From positions 1 through 34,332 of the forward strand of contig DATMSA010000192.1 of assembly GCA_035565675.1 (NCBI GenBank): 34,332 nucleotides of DNA, read 5' to 3'. The notes under the pieces are model-generated. The model was not told where the DNA came from and did no database searches. It saw nothing but the letters and a program-made list of their open reading frames with translations. Below, piece by piece: positions 1-8,604 of this stretch (the stretch's first letter is position 1; the number at the start of each line of letters is the position of its first letter). The translations under genes and the position numbers were made by a program. The stretch is from Capillimicrobium sp035565675. GTDB taxonomy: Bacteria > Actinomycetota > Thermoleophilia > Solirubrobacterales > Solirubrobacteraceae.

Positions 1-972
1 GTGTTCCTCGACGCCGACGGGCTGTGGTGCATGCCGCTGCCCGACGGCCGCTGGCGCGTGTTCTTCCGCGACGACGACGCCGGCGACGACGGCCCGCCGC
101 TCGACGACGTGCAGGACGTGCTCGCGCGCCACGTGCCCGGCGCGCGCGTCACCGGCGGCCGCGACCCCGCCTGCTTCAGGCTCCACCACCGCGTGGCGCG
201 CCACTACCGCGCCGGCGCGGTCTTCCTCGCGGGCGACGCCGCGCATGCGATGACGCCGGTCGCCGGACAGGGCATGAACACCGGCATCCAGGACGCCTGC
301 AACCTCGCCTGGAAGCTGGCGCTCGCGCTCGACGGCGCCCCCGACGCGCTGCTGGACTCCTACGAGGCCGAGCGCCGGCCCGTCGCGCTCGCCGCCGTCC
401 GCGCGTCGCGCGCCACCCACGAGGCCAACGCGCTCACCGGCGCCGCGGGCCGGGAGCGCGACCTCGCGCTGGCCTCCGCGCTGTGCTCGCCGGCCGCCGT
501 GCTCGCCGCCGTCGAGGCGGGGCACGAGCTCGGCGTCTCCTACCGGCACAGCCCGATCGTCGCCGGGCCGCCGGGCGGGCCCGCGCCGCACCCCGGCGAC
601 CGCGTCCGCGACGCCGAGCCGCTGATCGGCCCCGACGGCGCGACGGCGCTGCGCCACGTCCTCGCCCGGCCGGCGCTCACGCTGCTCGCGCTGACCGCCG
701 GCGAGGACCCGCGGCCGCACGCCGCCACGCTCGAGCGGGCGGCCGCCCGGTACGGCCGCCACGTCGCCGCCGCGCTGATCGCGCCGGGGGCCGAGCCGCC
801 CGCCGGCCTGCCCGTCGCCGCCTACGCCGACCCGGCGCTGCGCGCCCACGGCCGGCTCGGCGCCGTGCACCCGACGCTGCTGGTCGTGCGCCCCGACGGG
901 CATCTGGGCCTGCGCGCCGACGCCGGCGACGCCGAGGCGCTCGACGCCCACCTGCGCGCCGTGTGCGGCTGA
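1..972 (+). CDS. FAD-dependent aromatic monooxygenase, C-terminal part (5' truncated)
   Basis: This is the 3' part of a flavin monooxygenase of the phenol/PHBH hydroxylase (PheA/TfdB) type, which hydroxylates aromatic substrates with NAD(P)H, FAD and O2. Visible residues 78-110 carry the second FAD-binding motif GDAAH, followed by a PVAGQGMNTGIQDA-like stretch and NLAWKLA, all diagnostic of the family. Residues from about 200 to 323 look like the thioredoxin-fold C-terminal domain of the phenol hydroxylase subgroup. The N-terminal GxGxxG FAD motif is missing because the gene begins outside the window; the GTG at position 1 is only the first in-frame codon. Family members are normally about 500-600 aa, so roughly the first 200 or more residues are absent. 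The substrate cannot be told from this part. The ppc gene follows 43 bp downstream on the same strand. Confidence 0.85.
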   Translation: MFLDADGLWCMPLPDGRWRVFFRDDDAGDDGPPLDDVQDVLARHVPGARVTGGRDPACFRLHHRVARHYRAGAVFLAGDAAHAMTPVAGQGMNTGIQDACNLAWKLALALDGAPDALLDSYEAERRPVALAAVRASRATHEANALTGAAGRERDLALASALCSPAAVLAAVEAGHELGVSYRHSPIVAGPPGGPAPHPGDRVRDAEPLIGPDGATALRHVLARPALTLLALTAGEDPRPHAATLERAAARYGRHVAAALIAPGAEPPAGLPVAAYADPALRAHGRLGAVHPTLLVVRPDGHLGLRADAGDAEALDAHLRAVCG

Positions 973-999
973 CGCCCCCGCGCCCGCGCGGGCCTCGGT

Positions 1000-1005
1000 C
1001 ACAAT
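1000..1005 (+). promoter_or_regulatory. -10-like element of leaderless ppc
   Basis: CACAAT lies 10 nt before the ATG at 1016, and no Shine-Dalgarno sequence precedes either possible ATG (1004 or 1016). Because the upstream ATG lies inside this hexamer, a transcript starting 6-10 nt downstream would include only the 1016 start. No convincing -35 is visible; a GC palindrome, GCCCGCGCGGGC, sits at 982-993. Confidence 0.4.
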
Positions 1006-1015
1006 GCGTCGCCGG

Positions 1016-3610
1016 ATGGCCAGCACCCTCGATCGCGACACCCAGCTCCTCGAGTCGCTGCTCGGCGACGTGCTGGAGGAGCAGGAGGGCCGCGCCTTCC
1101 GCGACCGCGTGTTCTGGCTGCGCGACACCGCGGCGCGGCTGCGCGGCGGCGACGAGCCCGCGGCCGACCAGATCGCCGCGTTCGTCGACCGCCTGCCGGC
1201 GGCCGCGCTGGAGCCCTACGTGCGCGCCTGCTCGATGCAGCTCCAGCTCGCCAACATCGCCGAGGAGCTCGAGCGCCTGCGCCGCCGGCGCGCGTACGAC
1301 TCGCACGAGAGCGGGCCGCAGCGCGAGTCGCTGGCCGCCGTGGCCGGCGAGGTCTCCCGCCACGCCCGCGCCGACGTCGAGGCGGCGCTCGCGCAGCTCG
1401 ACGTGCGGCTCGTGATGACCGCGCACCCCACGGAGGCGACCCGCCGCTCCATCTTCAACCACCAGCAGGCCGTGTGGCGGGCGATGGAGCGACTCAACGA
1501 CCCGCGGATCGGCCGCAGCCGCCGCAGCCTCATCGAGGACCGCCTGCGCGAGGTGCTGACGCTCTGGTGGCAGACCGACGCCGTGCGCCGCGTGCGCCCG
1601 CTCGTCGAGGACGAGGTGCGCCGCACGCTGTTCGTGTTCGAGTCGATCCTCTTCGACACGGTCCCCGAGATGGAGCAGAAGCTCGCGCGGACGTTCGACG
1701 GCGCCTGGCCGCCCGCGCAGCCGACCGTCCGCTTCGGAAGCTGGGCCGGCGGCGACATGGACGGCAACCCCGAGGTGACCCCGGACGCGATCCGCCGCAC
1801 GCTGGAGCTGCACCGGGCGACCGCGCTGGAGCTGCTGCGCCGGCGCGTCGACCACCTCGCCGAGCGCTTCTCCCAGAGCGACGACCGCGTGTTCGTCACC
1901 CCCGAGCTGCAGGCCGCGATCGAGGCGGGCAACGCGGCGATGCCCGACGTCGCCGCCCGCCGGCCCAACGAGCACGAGCCGTTCCGGCGGATGCTGTCGT
2001 TCGTGTCCGAGCGCCTCGACGCGACCCGGCGCGGGCGCCCGCACGGGTACGCCGAGCCGGCCGAGCTGGACGCCGACCTGGAGCTGATCCGCGCGTCCAC
2101 CTCGTCCAAGCGCGTGGCCGACGGCCAGATCGCGCGGCTGCTCAGCCAGGTGCGCACGTTCGGGTTCCACCTGGCCGCGCTCGACGTGCGCCTCAACGCC
2201 GCCGACCTGCGCGCGGCCGCCGCCGAGCTCGTGCCCGGCCTCGACGACGCGCCCGACGAGCCGGCCCGCCAGGCGCTGCTGGGCGCCGCGATCGCCGACC
2301 CGGACGGCCCGCCGCCGCCCGAGGTCTTCGGCGTGATCGCGACCGGGATCCGCGACCACGGGCCGCGCGCGCTCGGCGCGCTCGTCGTGTCGATGGTCCA
2401 GCGGCCCTCCGACGTGCTGTGCGCGCTCCTGCTCCTGCGTCGCGCCGGCGTCGGGGTGGGGGAGCTGCCGACGCTGCCGATCGTCCCGCTGTTCGAGACC
2501 GTCCCCGACCTCGAGCGCGCCGAGGCGACGATGGACGCGCTCTACGCCGACCCCGCCTACGCCGCCCAGCTCGAGGCGCTCGGCGGCACCCAGGAGATCA
2601 TGCTCGGCTACTCGGACTCGGCCAAGGACGGCGGGTTCGTGGCCAGCCAGTGGGAGCTGTTCCGCGCCCAGGAGCGCCTCGCCGCCGCCGCCGACGCGCG
2701 CGGGGTCGCGCTGCGCTTCTTCCACGGGCGCGGCGGCTCGACGTCGCGCGGCGGCGCGCCCGCGCACCGGGCGATCCTGGCCCAGCCGCCGGGCTCGATC
2801 CGCGGGCGCATCCGCATCACCGAGCAGGGCGAGGTCATCTCCCAGCGCTACTCGCACCCGGAGCTGGCGATCCGCTCGCTGGAGCAGACGCTGTCGGCCG
2901 TCGTGCTGGCGACGCTGGATCGCGACGGCGACGTGCCCGACCGCTGGCGCGAGGAGGCCCAGCGCCTGGCCGACCGCTCGCGCGAGGTCTACCGGGCGCT
3001 GATCTACGAGGACGACCGCTTCGAGACGCTGCTCAACCGCGCCTCGCCGCTCGACGCGCTCACGCAGCTCAACATCGGCTCGCGGCCGTCGTCGCGCTCG
3101 CCCACGATGTCGCTCGCGCAGCTCCGCGCGATCCCGTGGGTGTTCGCGTGGATGCAGAACCGGCTGCTGCTGCCGGCCTGGTACGGGGCCGGGACCGCGC
3201 TGGCCGAGGGCGACCGCGAGCTGCAGCGCGAGATGGTGCGGCGCTGGCCGTTCTTCCGGATGCTGTGCCAGACGCTGGAGATGTCGCTGTACAAGAGCGA
3301 CCTGGGCGTCGCCCGCCGCTACCTGGCGCTGCTCGACGACGACGACCCGGCGCGCGAGCTGTGGGGGCCGATCGAGGACGAGCACGAGCGCGTCGTCGCC
3401 GCCGTCCTGGACATCTGGCAGACGCGCTCGCTGCTGGCCAACGCGCCGGCGCTGCTGGGGCGCCTCGCGCACCGCAACCCGTGGATCGACCCGCTGTCGC
3501 ACATGCAGGTCGACCTGCTGCGCCGCGCCCGCGCCGGGGACGCCTCGGCCGAGGGCCCGCTGCTGCAGACGATCAGCGGGATCGCGGGCGGCATGCGCAA
3601 CACCGGCTGA
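1016..3610 (+). CDS. ppc: Phosphoenolpyruvate carboxylase
   Basis: Carboxylates phosphoenolpyruvate with bicarbonate to oxaloacetate, the cytoplasmic anaplerotic reaction feeding the citric acid cycle. The 864 aa length is normal for the family (about 880). Catalytic landmarks are intact: TAHPTE with His137, a GSWAGGDMDGNP segment, GYSDSAKDGG, the FHGRGGSTSRGG loop with His570, and the canonical C-terminal end GIAGGMRNTG. The start is placed at the second ATG (1016, MASTLDRD) because the first ATG, at 1004, overlaps the likely -10 hexamer. An upstream start would add only MRRR. The gene is monocistronic or followed closely (29 bp) by the hydrolase gene. Nothing looks disrupted. Confidence 0.97.
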   Translation: MASTLDRDTQLLESLLGDVLEEQEGRAFRDRVFWLRDTAARLRGGDEPAADQIAAFVDRLPAAALEPYVRACSMQLQLANIAEELERLRRRRAYDSHESGPQRESLAAVAGEVSRHARADVEAALAQLDVRLVMTAHPTEATRRSIFNHQQAVWRAMERLNDPRIGRSRRSLIEDRLREVLTLWWQTDAVRRVRPLVEDEVRRTLFVFESILFDTVPEMEQKLARTFDGAWPPAQPTVRFGSWAGGDMDGNPEVTPDAIRRTLELHRATALELLRRRVDHLAERFSQSDDRVFVTPELQAAIEAGNAAMPDVAARRPNEHEPFRRMLSFVSERLDATRRGRPHGYAEPAELDADLELIRASTSSKRVADGQIARLLSQVRTFGFHLAALDVRLNAADLRAAAAELVPGLDDAPDEPARQALLGAAIADPDGPPPPEVFGVIATGIRDHGPRALGALVVSMVQRPSDVLCALLLLRRAGVGVGELPTLPIVPLFETVPDLERAEATMDALYADPAYAAQLEALGGTQEIMLGYSDSAKDGGFVASQWELFRAQERLAAAADARGVALRFFHGRGGSTSRGGAPAHRAILAQPPGSIRGRIRITEQGEVISQRYSHPELAIRSLEQTLSAVVLATLDRDGDVPDRWREEAQRLADRSREVYRALIYEDDRFETLLNRASPLDALTQLNIGSRPSSRSPTMSLAQLRAIPWVFAWMQNRLLLPAWYGAGTALAEGDRELQREMVRRWPFFRMLCQTLEMSLYKSDLGVARRYLALLDDDDPARELWGPIEDEHERVVAAVLDIWQTRSLLANAPALLGRLAHRNPWIDPLSHMQVDLLRRARAGDASAEGPLLQTISGIAGGMRNTG

Positions 3611-3625
3611 CCCGCCCGCGCCTGC

Positions 3626-3631
3626 GATCAT
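3626..3631 (+). promoter_or_regulatory. -10-like element of the CocE-family gene
   Basis: GATCAT lies 8 nt before the GTG at 3640, in the 29-bp gap after ppc. It has A at position 2 and T at position 6 like the other leaderless starts of this window. There is no Shine-Dalgarno sequence. Confidence 0.3.
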
Positions 3632-3639
3632 CCGCCGCC

Positions 3640-5274
3640 GTGACGCTGCTCAGCGAGATCGCCGGGCGCTCCCTGCGGCTGCCGGCGCCGCGGACCCGCG
3701 AGGTCGCCGTCGAGCGCGACCTGCGCGCGACGATGGACGACGGCGTCGTGCTCCTCGCCGACCGCTACGTGGCGCGCGGCGGCGAGCGCGACCCGATGGT
3801 GCTCGTGCGCAGCCCCTACGGCCGCAGCGGCTCCTGGGTGGGGCTGTTCTATGGGCGCCTCATCGCCGAGCGCGGCTTCCAGGTCGTCGTGCAGTCGGTC
3901 CGCGGCACGTTCGGCTCGGGCGGCCGGTTCGCCCCGTTCGACGAGCGCGCCGACGGCCTGGCGACCCTGCGCTGGCTGCGCGAGCAGCCGTGGTGCCCGG
4001 GCCCGATCGGGATGATCGGCTCCAGCTACATGGGGCTCGTGCAGTGGGCGGTCGCCGCCGAGGCCGGCGACGACGTCGCGGCGCTCGCGCCGTCGATCAC
4101 CGCGTCGCAGTTCCACTCGCAGGCCTACGGCGGCGGGTCGATCTCGCTGGAGACGGCGCTGTCGTGGACGCTGATCATCGCCGCTCAGGAGCGGCGGCTG
4201 GGCTCGCTGCGGCTGCTGTTCGGCCTGCGCCGGCGCCTGCCGCGGACGCTCGACGAGCTGCCGCTGGGGACGCTCGACGCGCTGCTGGCCGGCGAGGAGC
4301 TGCCGTGGTTTCGCGAGTGGTTCGAGCAGACGGCGCCCGACGAGCCGTACTGGGTGGCGCGCGACTACTCGGCCGACGTCGGGCGCGTCCGCGCGCCGGT
4401 GCACCTCGTCGGCGGCTGGCACGACATCTTCCTGCCGTGGCTGCTGGCCGACCACGCCGCGCTCGTGGAGGCGGGCGTCGAGACCCAGCTCGTCGTCGGT
4501 CCGTGGGCGCACACCTCCACCGGGATGCTGGCGACGAGCCTGCGCGAGGGGCTCGGCTGGCTGCGCGCCCACCTGCTCGGCGACCGGCGGATGGTCAGCG
4601 GCGTGCCGGTGCGCGTGTGGGTCAGCGGGGAGGAGGCGTGGCGCGACCTGGACCGCTGGCCGCCGGAGGGGACGCGCCCGTGGACGCTGCACCTGCAGCC
4701 GGGCGGCGGGCTGGCGGAGGCGCCGCCGCCGCCCGACGCCGAGCCCGACCGCTACCGCTACGACCCCGCGCACCCCACGCCCGCGCTCGGCGGTCCCGTG
4801 CTCCTGGCCCGCCAGCCGGTGGTCGACAACCGCCCGCTGGAGGCGCGCGACGACGTGCTCGTCTTCACCACCGAGCCGCTGGAGCGCGACGTCGTGGCGA
4901 TGGGCCCGGTGACCGCGGTGATCCACCTGCGCTCGTCGCGCGAGCACACCGACCTGTTCGCGCGCGTCTGCGACGTGCTGCCGTCCGGCCCGTCGCTGAA
5001 CGTCTGCGACGCGCTCGTGCGCCTGCAGCCCGGCGCGCCGCCGGCCGACGCGGACGGCGTGCGGCGGGTGGAGCTGGCGCTGTGGCCGACCGCCCACCGC
5101 TTCCGCCGCGGCCACCGCATCCGCGTCCAGGTGTCCAGCGGCGCGCACCCGCGCTACGCGCGCAACCCGGGGACGGGCGAGCCCCCGGCGACGGCGCGCA
5201 CGCTCGTGGCCGCCGACCAGGAGGTCTTCCACGACGCCGCCCGGCCCTCGGCGGTGACCCTCACGCTCGGATGA
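3640..5274 (+). CDS. CocE/NonD-family serine hydrolase (X-Pro dipeptidyl-peptidase S15 fold)
   Basis: A 544-aa alpha/beta hydrolase of the CocE/NonD and S15 family, which hydrolyses esters or N-acylated amino acid and peptide bonds. The nucleophile elbow is GSSYMG with Ser129. The acid is Asp262 in GGWHD and the base His291 in GPWAH, so the triad is complete. The C-terminal third (about residues 330-544) matches the beta-rich jelly-roll domain of this family, with a typical RGHRIRVQVSS-like stretch. No signal peptide is visible, so it is probably cytoplasmic. GTG at 3640 is chosen because it is the first start after ppc and the protein begins to match the family soon afterwards. Its 3' end overlaps the convergent thioesterase gene by 14 bp. 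The substrate (ester, glutaryl-amide or peptide) cannot be inferred. Confidence 0.92.
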   Translation: MTLLSEIAGRSLRLPAPRTREVAVERDLRATMDDGVVLLADRYVARGGERDPMVLVRSPYGRSGSWVGLFYGRLIAERGFQVVVQSVRGTFGSGGRFAPFDERADGLATLRWLREQPWCPGPIGMIGSSYMGLVQWAVAAEAGDDVAALAPSITASQFHSQAYGGGSISLETALSWTLIIAAQERRLGSLRLLFGLRRRLPRTLDELPLGTLDALLAGEELPWFREWFEQTAPDEPYWVARDYSADVGRVRAPVHLVGGWHDIFLPWLLADHAALVEAGVETQLVVGPWAHTSTGMLATSLREGLGWLRAHLLGDRRMVSGVPVRVWVSGEEAWRDLDRWPPEGTRPWTLHLQPGGGLAEAPPPPDAEPDRYRYDPAHPTPALGGPVLLARQPVVDNRPLEARDDVLVFTTEPLERDVVAMGPVTAVIHLRSSREHTDLFARVCDVLPSGPSLNVCDALVRLQPGAPPADADGVRRVELALWPTAHRFRRGHRIRVQVSSGAHPRYARNPGTGEPPATARTLVAADQEVFHDAARPSAVTLTLG

Positions 5275-5677
5275 GGCGCTCCAGCGCGGCCCGTACGCCC
5301 GGCGGGATCTCGACCGGCCGGCGGGTGGCGCGGTCGACGAACACGTGCACGAACCAGCCGGTCGCGGCCGGCTCGTCGGAGCGCTCGCCGTACAGGCCGA
5401 TCTCGTAGCGGACCGAGCGGGTGCGCAGCTCGGCCACGCGCAGGCCCGCCCGCACGGTCTCCGGGAACGCCAGCGCGGCCTTGAAGGCGCAGTGCGACTC
5501 GGCGCACAGGCCGATCGCGTCGCCCTGCAGGATGTCCAGGCCGCCCGCGCGGATCAGGTACGTGTTGATGACGGTGTCGAAGAACGCGTAGTAGTCGACG
5601 TTGTTGACGTGCCCGTACACGTCGTTGTCGTGCCAGCGCGTCGGGATCTCCTGCACGTACGGATAGGGAAGGGCCAC
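5261..5677 (-). CDS. Hot-dog fold acyl-CoA thioesterase (4HBT family)
   Basis: A 138-aa single hot-dog domain protein that should hydrolyse an acyl-CoA or acyl-ACP thioester in the cytoplasm. The N-terminal motif RWHDNDVYGHVNN (residues 14-26) is the 4-hydroxybenzoyl-CoA thioesterase signature, with the catalytic Asp and the conserved His23 and Asn-Asn. Near the middle FKAAL and later VDRATRRPVEIP fit YbgC/FadM-type proteins. Start GTG at 5677 is preceded by TAGAAC at 5691-5686, 8 nt upstream, and has no Shine-Dalgarno sequence. The gene is divergent from rnhA and convergent with the CocE-family gene, overlapping its last 14 bp. The acyl substrate is unknown. Confidence 0.92.
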   Translation of the reverse strand: MALPYPYVQEIPTRWHDNDVYGHVNNVDYYAFFDTVINTYLIRAGGLDILQGDAIGLCAESHCAFKAALAFPETVRAGLRVAELRTRSVRYEIGLYGERSDEPAATGWFVHVFVDRATRRPVEIPPGVRAALERLIRA

Positions 5678-5685
5678 GGCCGCAC

Positions 5686-5691
5686 GTTCTA
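5686..5691 (-). promoter_or_regulatory. -10-like element of the thioesterase gene
   Basis: TAGAAC on the minus strand, 8 nt before the GTG at 5677. The same hexamer precedes the flavin-reductase-like gene (15942-15947) at 7 nt. Confidence 0.35.
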
Positions 5692-5720
5692 GTCGATCGG
5701 GCTCCGTCGGGCGGCGTCCC

Positions 5721-5726
5721 TACCAT
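5721..5726 (+). promoter_or_regulatory. -10-like element of leaderless rnhA
   Basis: TACCAT, a TANNNT match, ends 9 nt before the ATG at 5736. The short divergent gap (58 bp) therefore holds two back-to-back -10 elements and little else. Confidence 0.45.
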
Positions 5727-5735
5727 CGCCCGCCG

Positions 5736-6266
5736 ATGCCAGCTCCCACGAAGGTCCGCCGCCGCCGTCGCCCCGCCGAGCCCGAGGTCCCGTTCGAGGC
5801 GCGGCCCGGGGAGGCGGTCGTGTGGACCGACGGCGCCTGCCGCGGCAACCCCGGGCCGGGCGGCTGGGCGGCGATCGTCGTCCCCGCCGACGGCGGCGCC
5901 GACGTCGAGCTGTCCGGCGGCGCGCCCCAGACCACGAACAACCGCATGGAGTACACGGCGGCGATCGAGGGGCTGCGCGCGCTGCCGGCCGCCAGCCGCG
6001 TCTGCATCGTCACCGACTCGCGGCTGATGCTCGACTCGATGACGAAGTGGCTGGCCGGATGGAAGCGCAAGGGCTGGAAGACGGCGTCGGGCGACCCGGT
6101 CAAGAACCAGGACCTGGTGCGCGCGCTGGAGGCCGAGATCGCCCGCCACGCCGAGGTGCGCTGGCACTGGGTCCGCGGCCACGAGACCGGCGCCGAGCAC
6201 GCGCACAAGGCGCGCAACGACCGCGCCGACCGCCTCGCCGTCGCCGCGGCCGCCGCGGCGGCCTGA
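5736..6266 (+). CDS. rnhA: Ribonuclease HI
   Basis: Degrades the RNA strand of RNA-DNA hybrids (R-loops, primers). The 176-aa protein has all four carboxylates of RNase H type 1: Asp32 in WTDGACRGNPGPGG, Glu72 in NNRMEY, Asp94 in VTDSR, and Asp165 in the NDRAD segment. The WVRGH motif carries the conserved His before the last Asp. It differs from E. coli RNase HI (155 aa) by a basic, Arg-rich N-terminal extension of about 25 residues and by a longer HETGAEHAHKAR loop. Both are acceptable in this family. The stop abuts the stop of the convergent GGDEF-EAL gene with no base between them. Confidence 0.96.
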   Translation: MPAPTKVRRRRRPAEPEVPFEARPGEAVVWTDGACRGNPGPGGWAAIVVPADGGADVELSGGAPQTTNNRMEYTAAIEGLRALPAASRVCIVTDSRLMLDSMTKWLAGWKRKGWKTASGDPVKNQDLVRALEAEIARHAEVRWHWVRGHETGAEHAHKARNDRADRLAVAAAAAAA

Positions 6267-8555
6267 TCACGCGGCCGTGCGGGTGTGCACCGGGCGCGTG
6301 GCGCGCAGCCCGGCCTCGCGGGCGCGGTCCAGGAACCCGAGCAGCTCGTCGAGCGGCATCGGGCGCGCGATGCCGTAGCCCTGCGCGAGATCGCAGCCCA
6401 CGCCGGCCAGCGCCTCCCACGCGGCCAGGTCCTCGACGCCCTCGGCCACGAGGCGCATCCCCAGGCGCCGGCCCAGGCTCGCGACCGCGGCGACGACCTC
6501 GCGGTCGAAGCGGTCGCCGAGCATCCCGACCACGAAGCTGCGGTCGATCTTCAGCTCGCCGGCGCCGATGCGCCGGAGCTGCGCGAGCGACGACTGGCCG
6601 GTCCCGAAGTCGTCGATCGACACGCCGATGCCGTGGGCGGCGAGCGCGTCGAGGACGCCGCAGCAGCGCACCGGGTCGGTCATGACAGCGTTCTCGGTGA
6701 CCTCGATGACGAGGCGCTCCCCGGGGACGCCGTGGCGGGCGAGCGCCGAGACCACCCGGGTGGGCAGGCCCGTGTCGATCAGCGTCGTCGCCGACACGTT
6801 CACGGCGACGCGCGCGGTGTGGCCGTCGGCGTGCCAGCGCGCGACGGCGCGCAGCGACTGGTCGACGATCCAGTCGGTGAGGCGCCCGAGGCCGCCGATC
6901 CGCTCGGCCAGCGGCAGCAGCTCGGCGGGGGCGACCGGGCCGTGGACGGGATGCGTCCAGCGGATCAACGCCTCGACCGCGTCGACGCCGCCGTCGGCGA
7001 AGCGCACCTGCGGCTGGAAGGCGACCCACAGGCCGCCGGCGGCGGGGTCGGGCAGCGCGTCCTGCAGGGCGGCGGCGAGCGCGACCCGGGTGCGGCTGAA
7101 GCCGTCGCGCTCGGGCGTGTAGTCGGCGATCCCCGCCCGGCTGCGCTTGGCGTCGTACATCGCGACGTCCGCGCGGCGCACGAGCTCGCCCGAGGTCGTC
7201 GCGTCCTCGGGATAGCGGGCGATGCCGATGCTCGCGCCGATGCCGACCGTGATGTCGTCGAGCGTCAGCGGCTCGGCGAGCGCGGCCAGCATGCGGCGGG
7301 CCACCTCGCGCGGGTCGTGCGGCGCCTCGACGATGGCCGCGAACTCGTCGCCGCCCAGGCGGGCGGTGAAGGCGCCGCCGACGCCGGCCAGGCGCGCGCC
7401 GACCTTCGTCAGCAGGACGTCGCCGGCGGCGTGGCCGAGCGCGTCGTTGAGCTCCTTGAAGCCGTCGAGGTCGGCGATCAGCAGCGCGGCGCTCCGCCGG
7501 CCGCGTCCCCGGTCGCGCGTCAGCAGCTCGAGGTGGCGCAGCAGCGCGCGGCGGTTGGGCAGCTCGGTGAGGTCGTCGATCAGCGCCTCGCGGCGGTGCA
7601 GCACGAGCTGGCGCACGTCGCGGGTGACGAGCACGGTCCGCAGCGCGGCGAGCACGAGCGCGGCGGCGGCGAGCGCGACGGCCACCGACGGCACCGGCAC
7701 GAGCGCCGACGCCAGGAGGACGCCGCCGCCGGCGACGATCCACGACACGGTCGGGCCCGCCTCCCACCAGCCGCCGATGCGCAGCTCGCCGGCCGCGGAC
7801 GGCCGCGCCCAGGCGGCGGCGACGAGCAGGACGATGCTCAGCTCCACGCCGATCGCCCGCAGCGCGTCCTGCTGCCCGACGATCCCGGCGAGCTCCAGGG
7901 CGTAGAGGCAGTCGGTCGCGCACAGGACGACGAACGCGGCGCCGAGCAGCGCGTCCTGGCGCTGCAGCCGCCGGCCGGTCATCGAGCCCGCGGCCAGGAC
8001 GACCGACCACATCGCGGCGCTGGCGCAGGGGTACAGGACGTTGAGGGTCGCGGTCCCGGTCGACAGGCCCTGGTCGCGCATCGCGCCGACGAGCAGCGCG
8101 GTGCAGATCGCCGCGACGTAGATGGTGATGCCGGTGGCGTCGAGCCACAGCGAGCGGTAGGCGTCGCCGACCCGGTGGCGCAGGTACAGGGCGATGCCGA
8201 CGAACGCGGCCGCGATGCTCGCCGTCCACAGGGCGTCGGCGGGGGAGAGGGCCTGCCAGTCGTAGCCGGCCGCCCACATCACCGTGGCGGCGACGTTCAG
8301 CAGCGTCATCGCCGCGAACGCCAGCCACGTCCAGCGCTCCTCGTCGACGGCGATCGCCCGCAGGATCAGCAGGGCGGTCGCGACGAGGCCGATCAGCGCG
8401 TAGAGCGCGCCGCCCGCGGCGGTGGCGTCGTCGAGGCCGCCGATGGGCAGCACGACGAGCGACGCGGCGAAGGCCGCGCAGAGCACCACCGCCAGGCCCG
8501 TCGCCGTGCGCCGGGCGCGATCGCCGATCGTGACGCCCATCTCTGCGGTTCTCAT
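6267..8555 (-). CDS. Membrane-anchored GGDEF-EAL protein (cyclic di-GMP turnover)
   Basis: A 762-aa bifunctional candidate for making and degrading cyclic di-GMP at the membrane. Residues about 18-310 hold eight or nine hydrophobic segments with no recognisable MHYT or MASE motif. The GGDEF domain (about 320-480) has an intact LGGDEF active site at 400-405. No RxxD inhibitory site is present at the usual place (residues 392-395 read VGGA). The EAL domain (about 495-745) keeps EALIRW (528-533), VNVSA (585-589), IDDFGTG (647-653), KIDRSF (669-674), AEGVED (704-709) and QGY (725-727), so it should be an active phosphodiesterase. Either ATG at 8555 or ATG at 8540 may be the start. It lies downstream of the SGNH hydrolase gene, separated by a hairpin. 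The signal sensed is unknown. Confidence 0.93.
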   Translation of the reverse strand: MRTAEMGVTIGDRARRTATGLAVVLCAAFAASLVVLPIGGLDDATAAGGALYALIGLVATALLILRAIAVDEERWTWLAFAAMTLLNVAATVMWAAGYDWQALSPADALWTASIAAAFVGIALYLRHRVGDAYRSLWLDATGITIYVAAICTALLVGAMRDQGLSTGTATLNVLYPCASAAMWSVVLAAGSMTGRRLQRQDALLGAAFVVLCATDCLYALELAGIVGQQDALRAIGVELSIVLLVAAAWARPSAAGELRIGGWWEAGPTVSWIVAGGGVLLASALVPVPSVAVALAAAALVLAALRTVLVTRDVRQLVLHRREALIDDLTELPNRRALLRHLELLTRDRGRGRRSAALLIADLDGFKELNDALGHAAGDVLLTKVGARLAGVGGAFTARLGGDEFAAIVEAPHDPREVARRMLAALAEPLTLDDITVGIGASIGIARYPEDATTSGELVRRADVAMYDAKRSRAGIADYTPERDGFSRTRVALAAALQDALPDPAAGGLWVAFQPQVRFADGGVDAVEALIRWTHPVHGPVAPAELLPLAERIGGLGRLTDWIVDQSLRAVARWHADGHTARVAVNVSATTLIDTGLPTRVVSALARHGVPGERLVIEVTENAVMTDPVRCCGVLDALAAHGIGVSIDDFGTGQSSLAQLRRIGAGELKIDRSFVVGMLGDRFDREVVAAVASLGRRLGMRLVAEGVEDLAAWEALAGVGCDLAQGYGIARPMPLDELLGFLDRAREAGLRATRPVHTRTAA

Positions 8556-8565
8556 CGCCCGGCGA

Positions 8566-8583
8566 GGGCTCGTGCTTGAGCCC
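8566..8583 (-). terminator. Hairpin between the SGNH hydrolase and GGDEF-EAL genes
   Basis: Perfect 6-bp arms, GGGCTC and GAGCCC, flank a 6-nt loop just after the stop of the upstream minus-strand gene and 11 nt before the next start. There is no U tract, so it could equally be a leader hairpin for the GGDEF-EAL mRNA. Confidence 0.3.
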
Positions 8584-8604
8584 CCGCTGGACGACGATTC
8601 CGCG

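Noticed and set aside
1004..1015. ATG at 1004 as the start of ppc
   Set aside because: It overlaps the CACAAT hexamer and would lie at or before the likely transcription start; ATG 1016 fits better.
677..3631. Very long open frames opposite or out of frame with ppc (and similarly at 1474-3600, 3628-5232 and 16828-17950)
   Set aside because: They are Arg/Ala/Pro-rich shadow frames expected at about 74% GC; the true frames carry complete enzyme motifs.
6285..8579. A 764-codon plus-strand frame opposite the GGDEF-EAL gene
   Set aside because: Shadow of the GGDEF-EAL gene; composition is Arg/Ala/Gly/Asp-rich without any motif.
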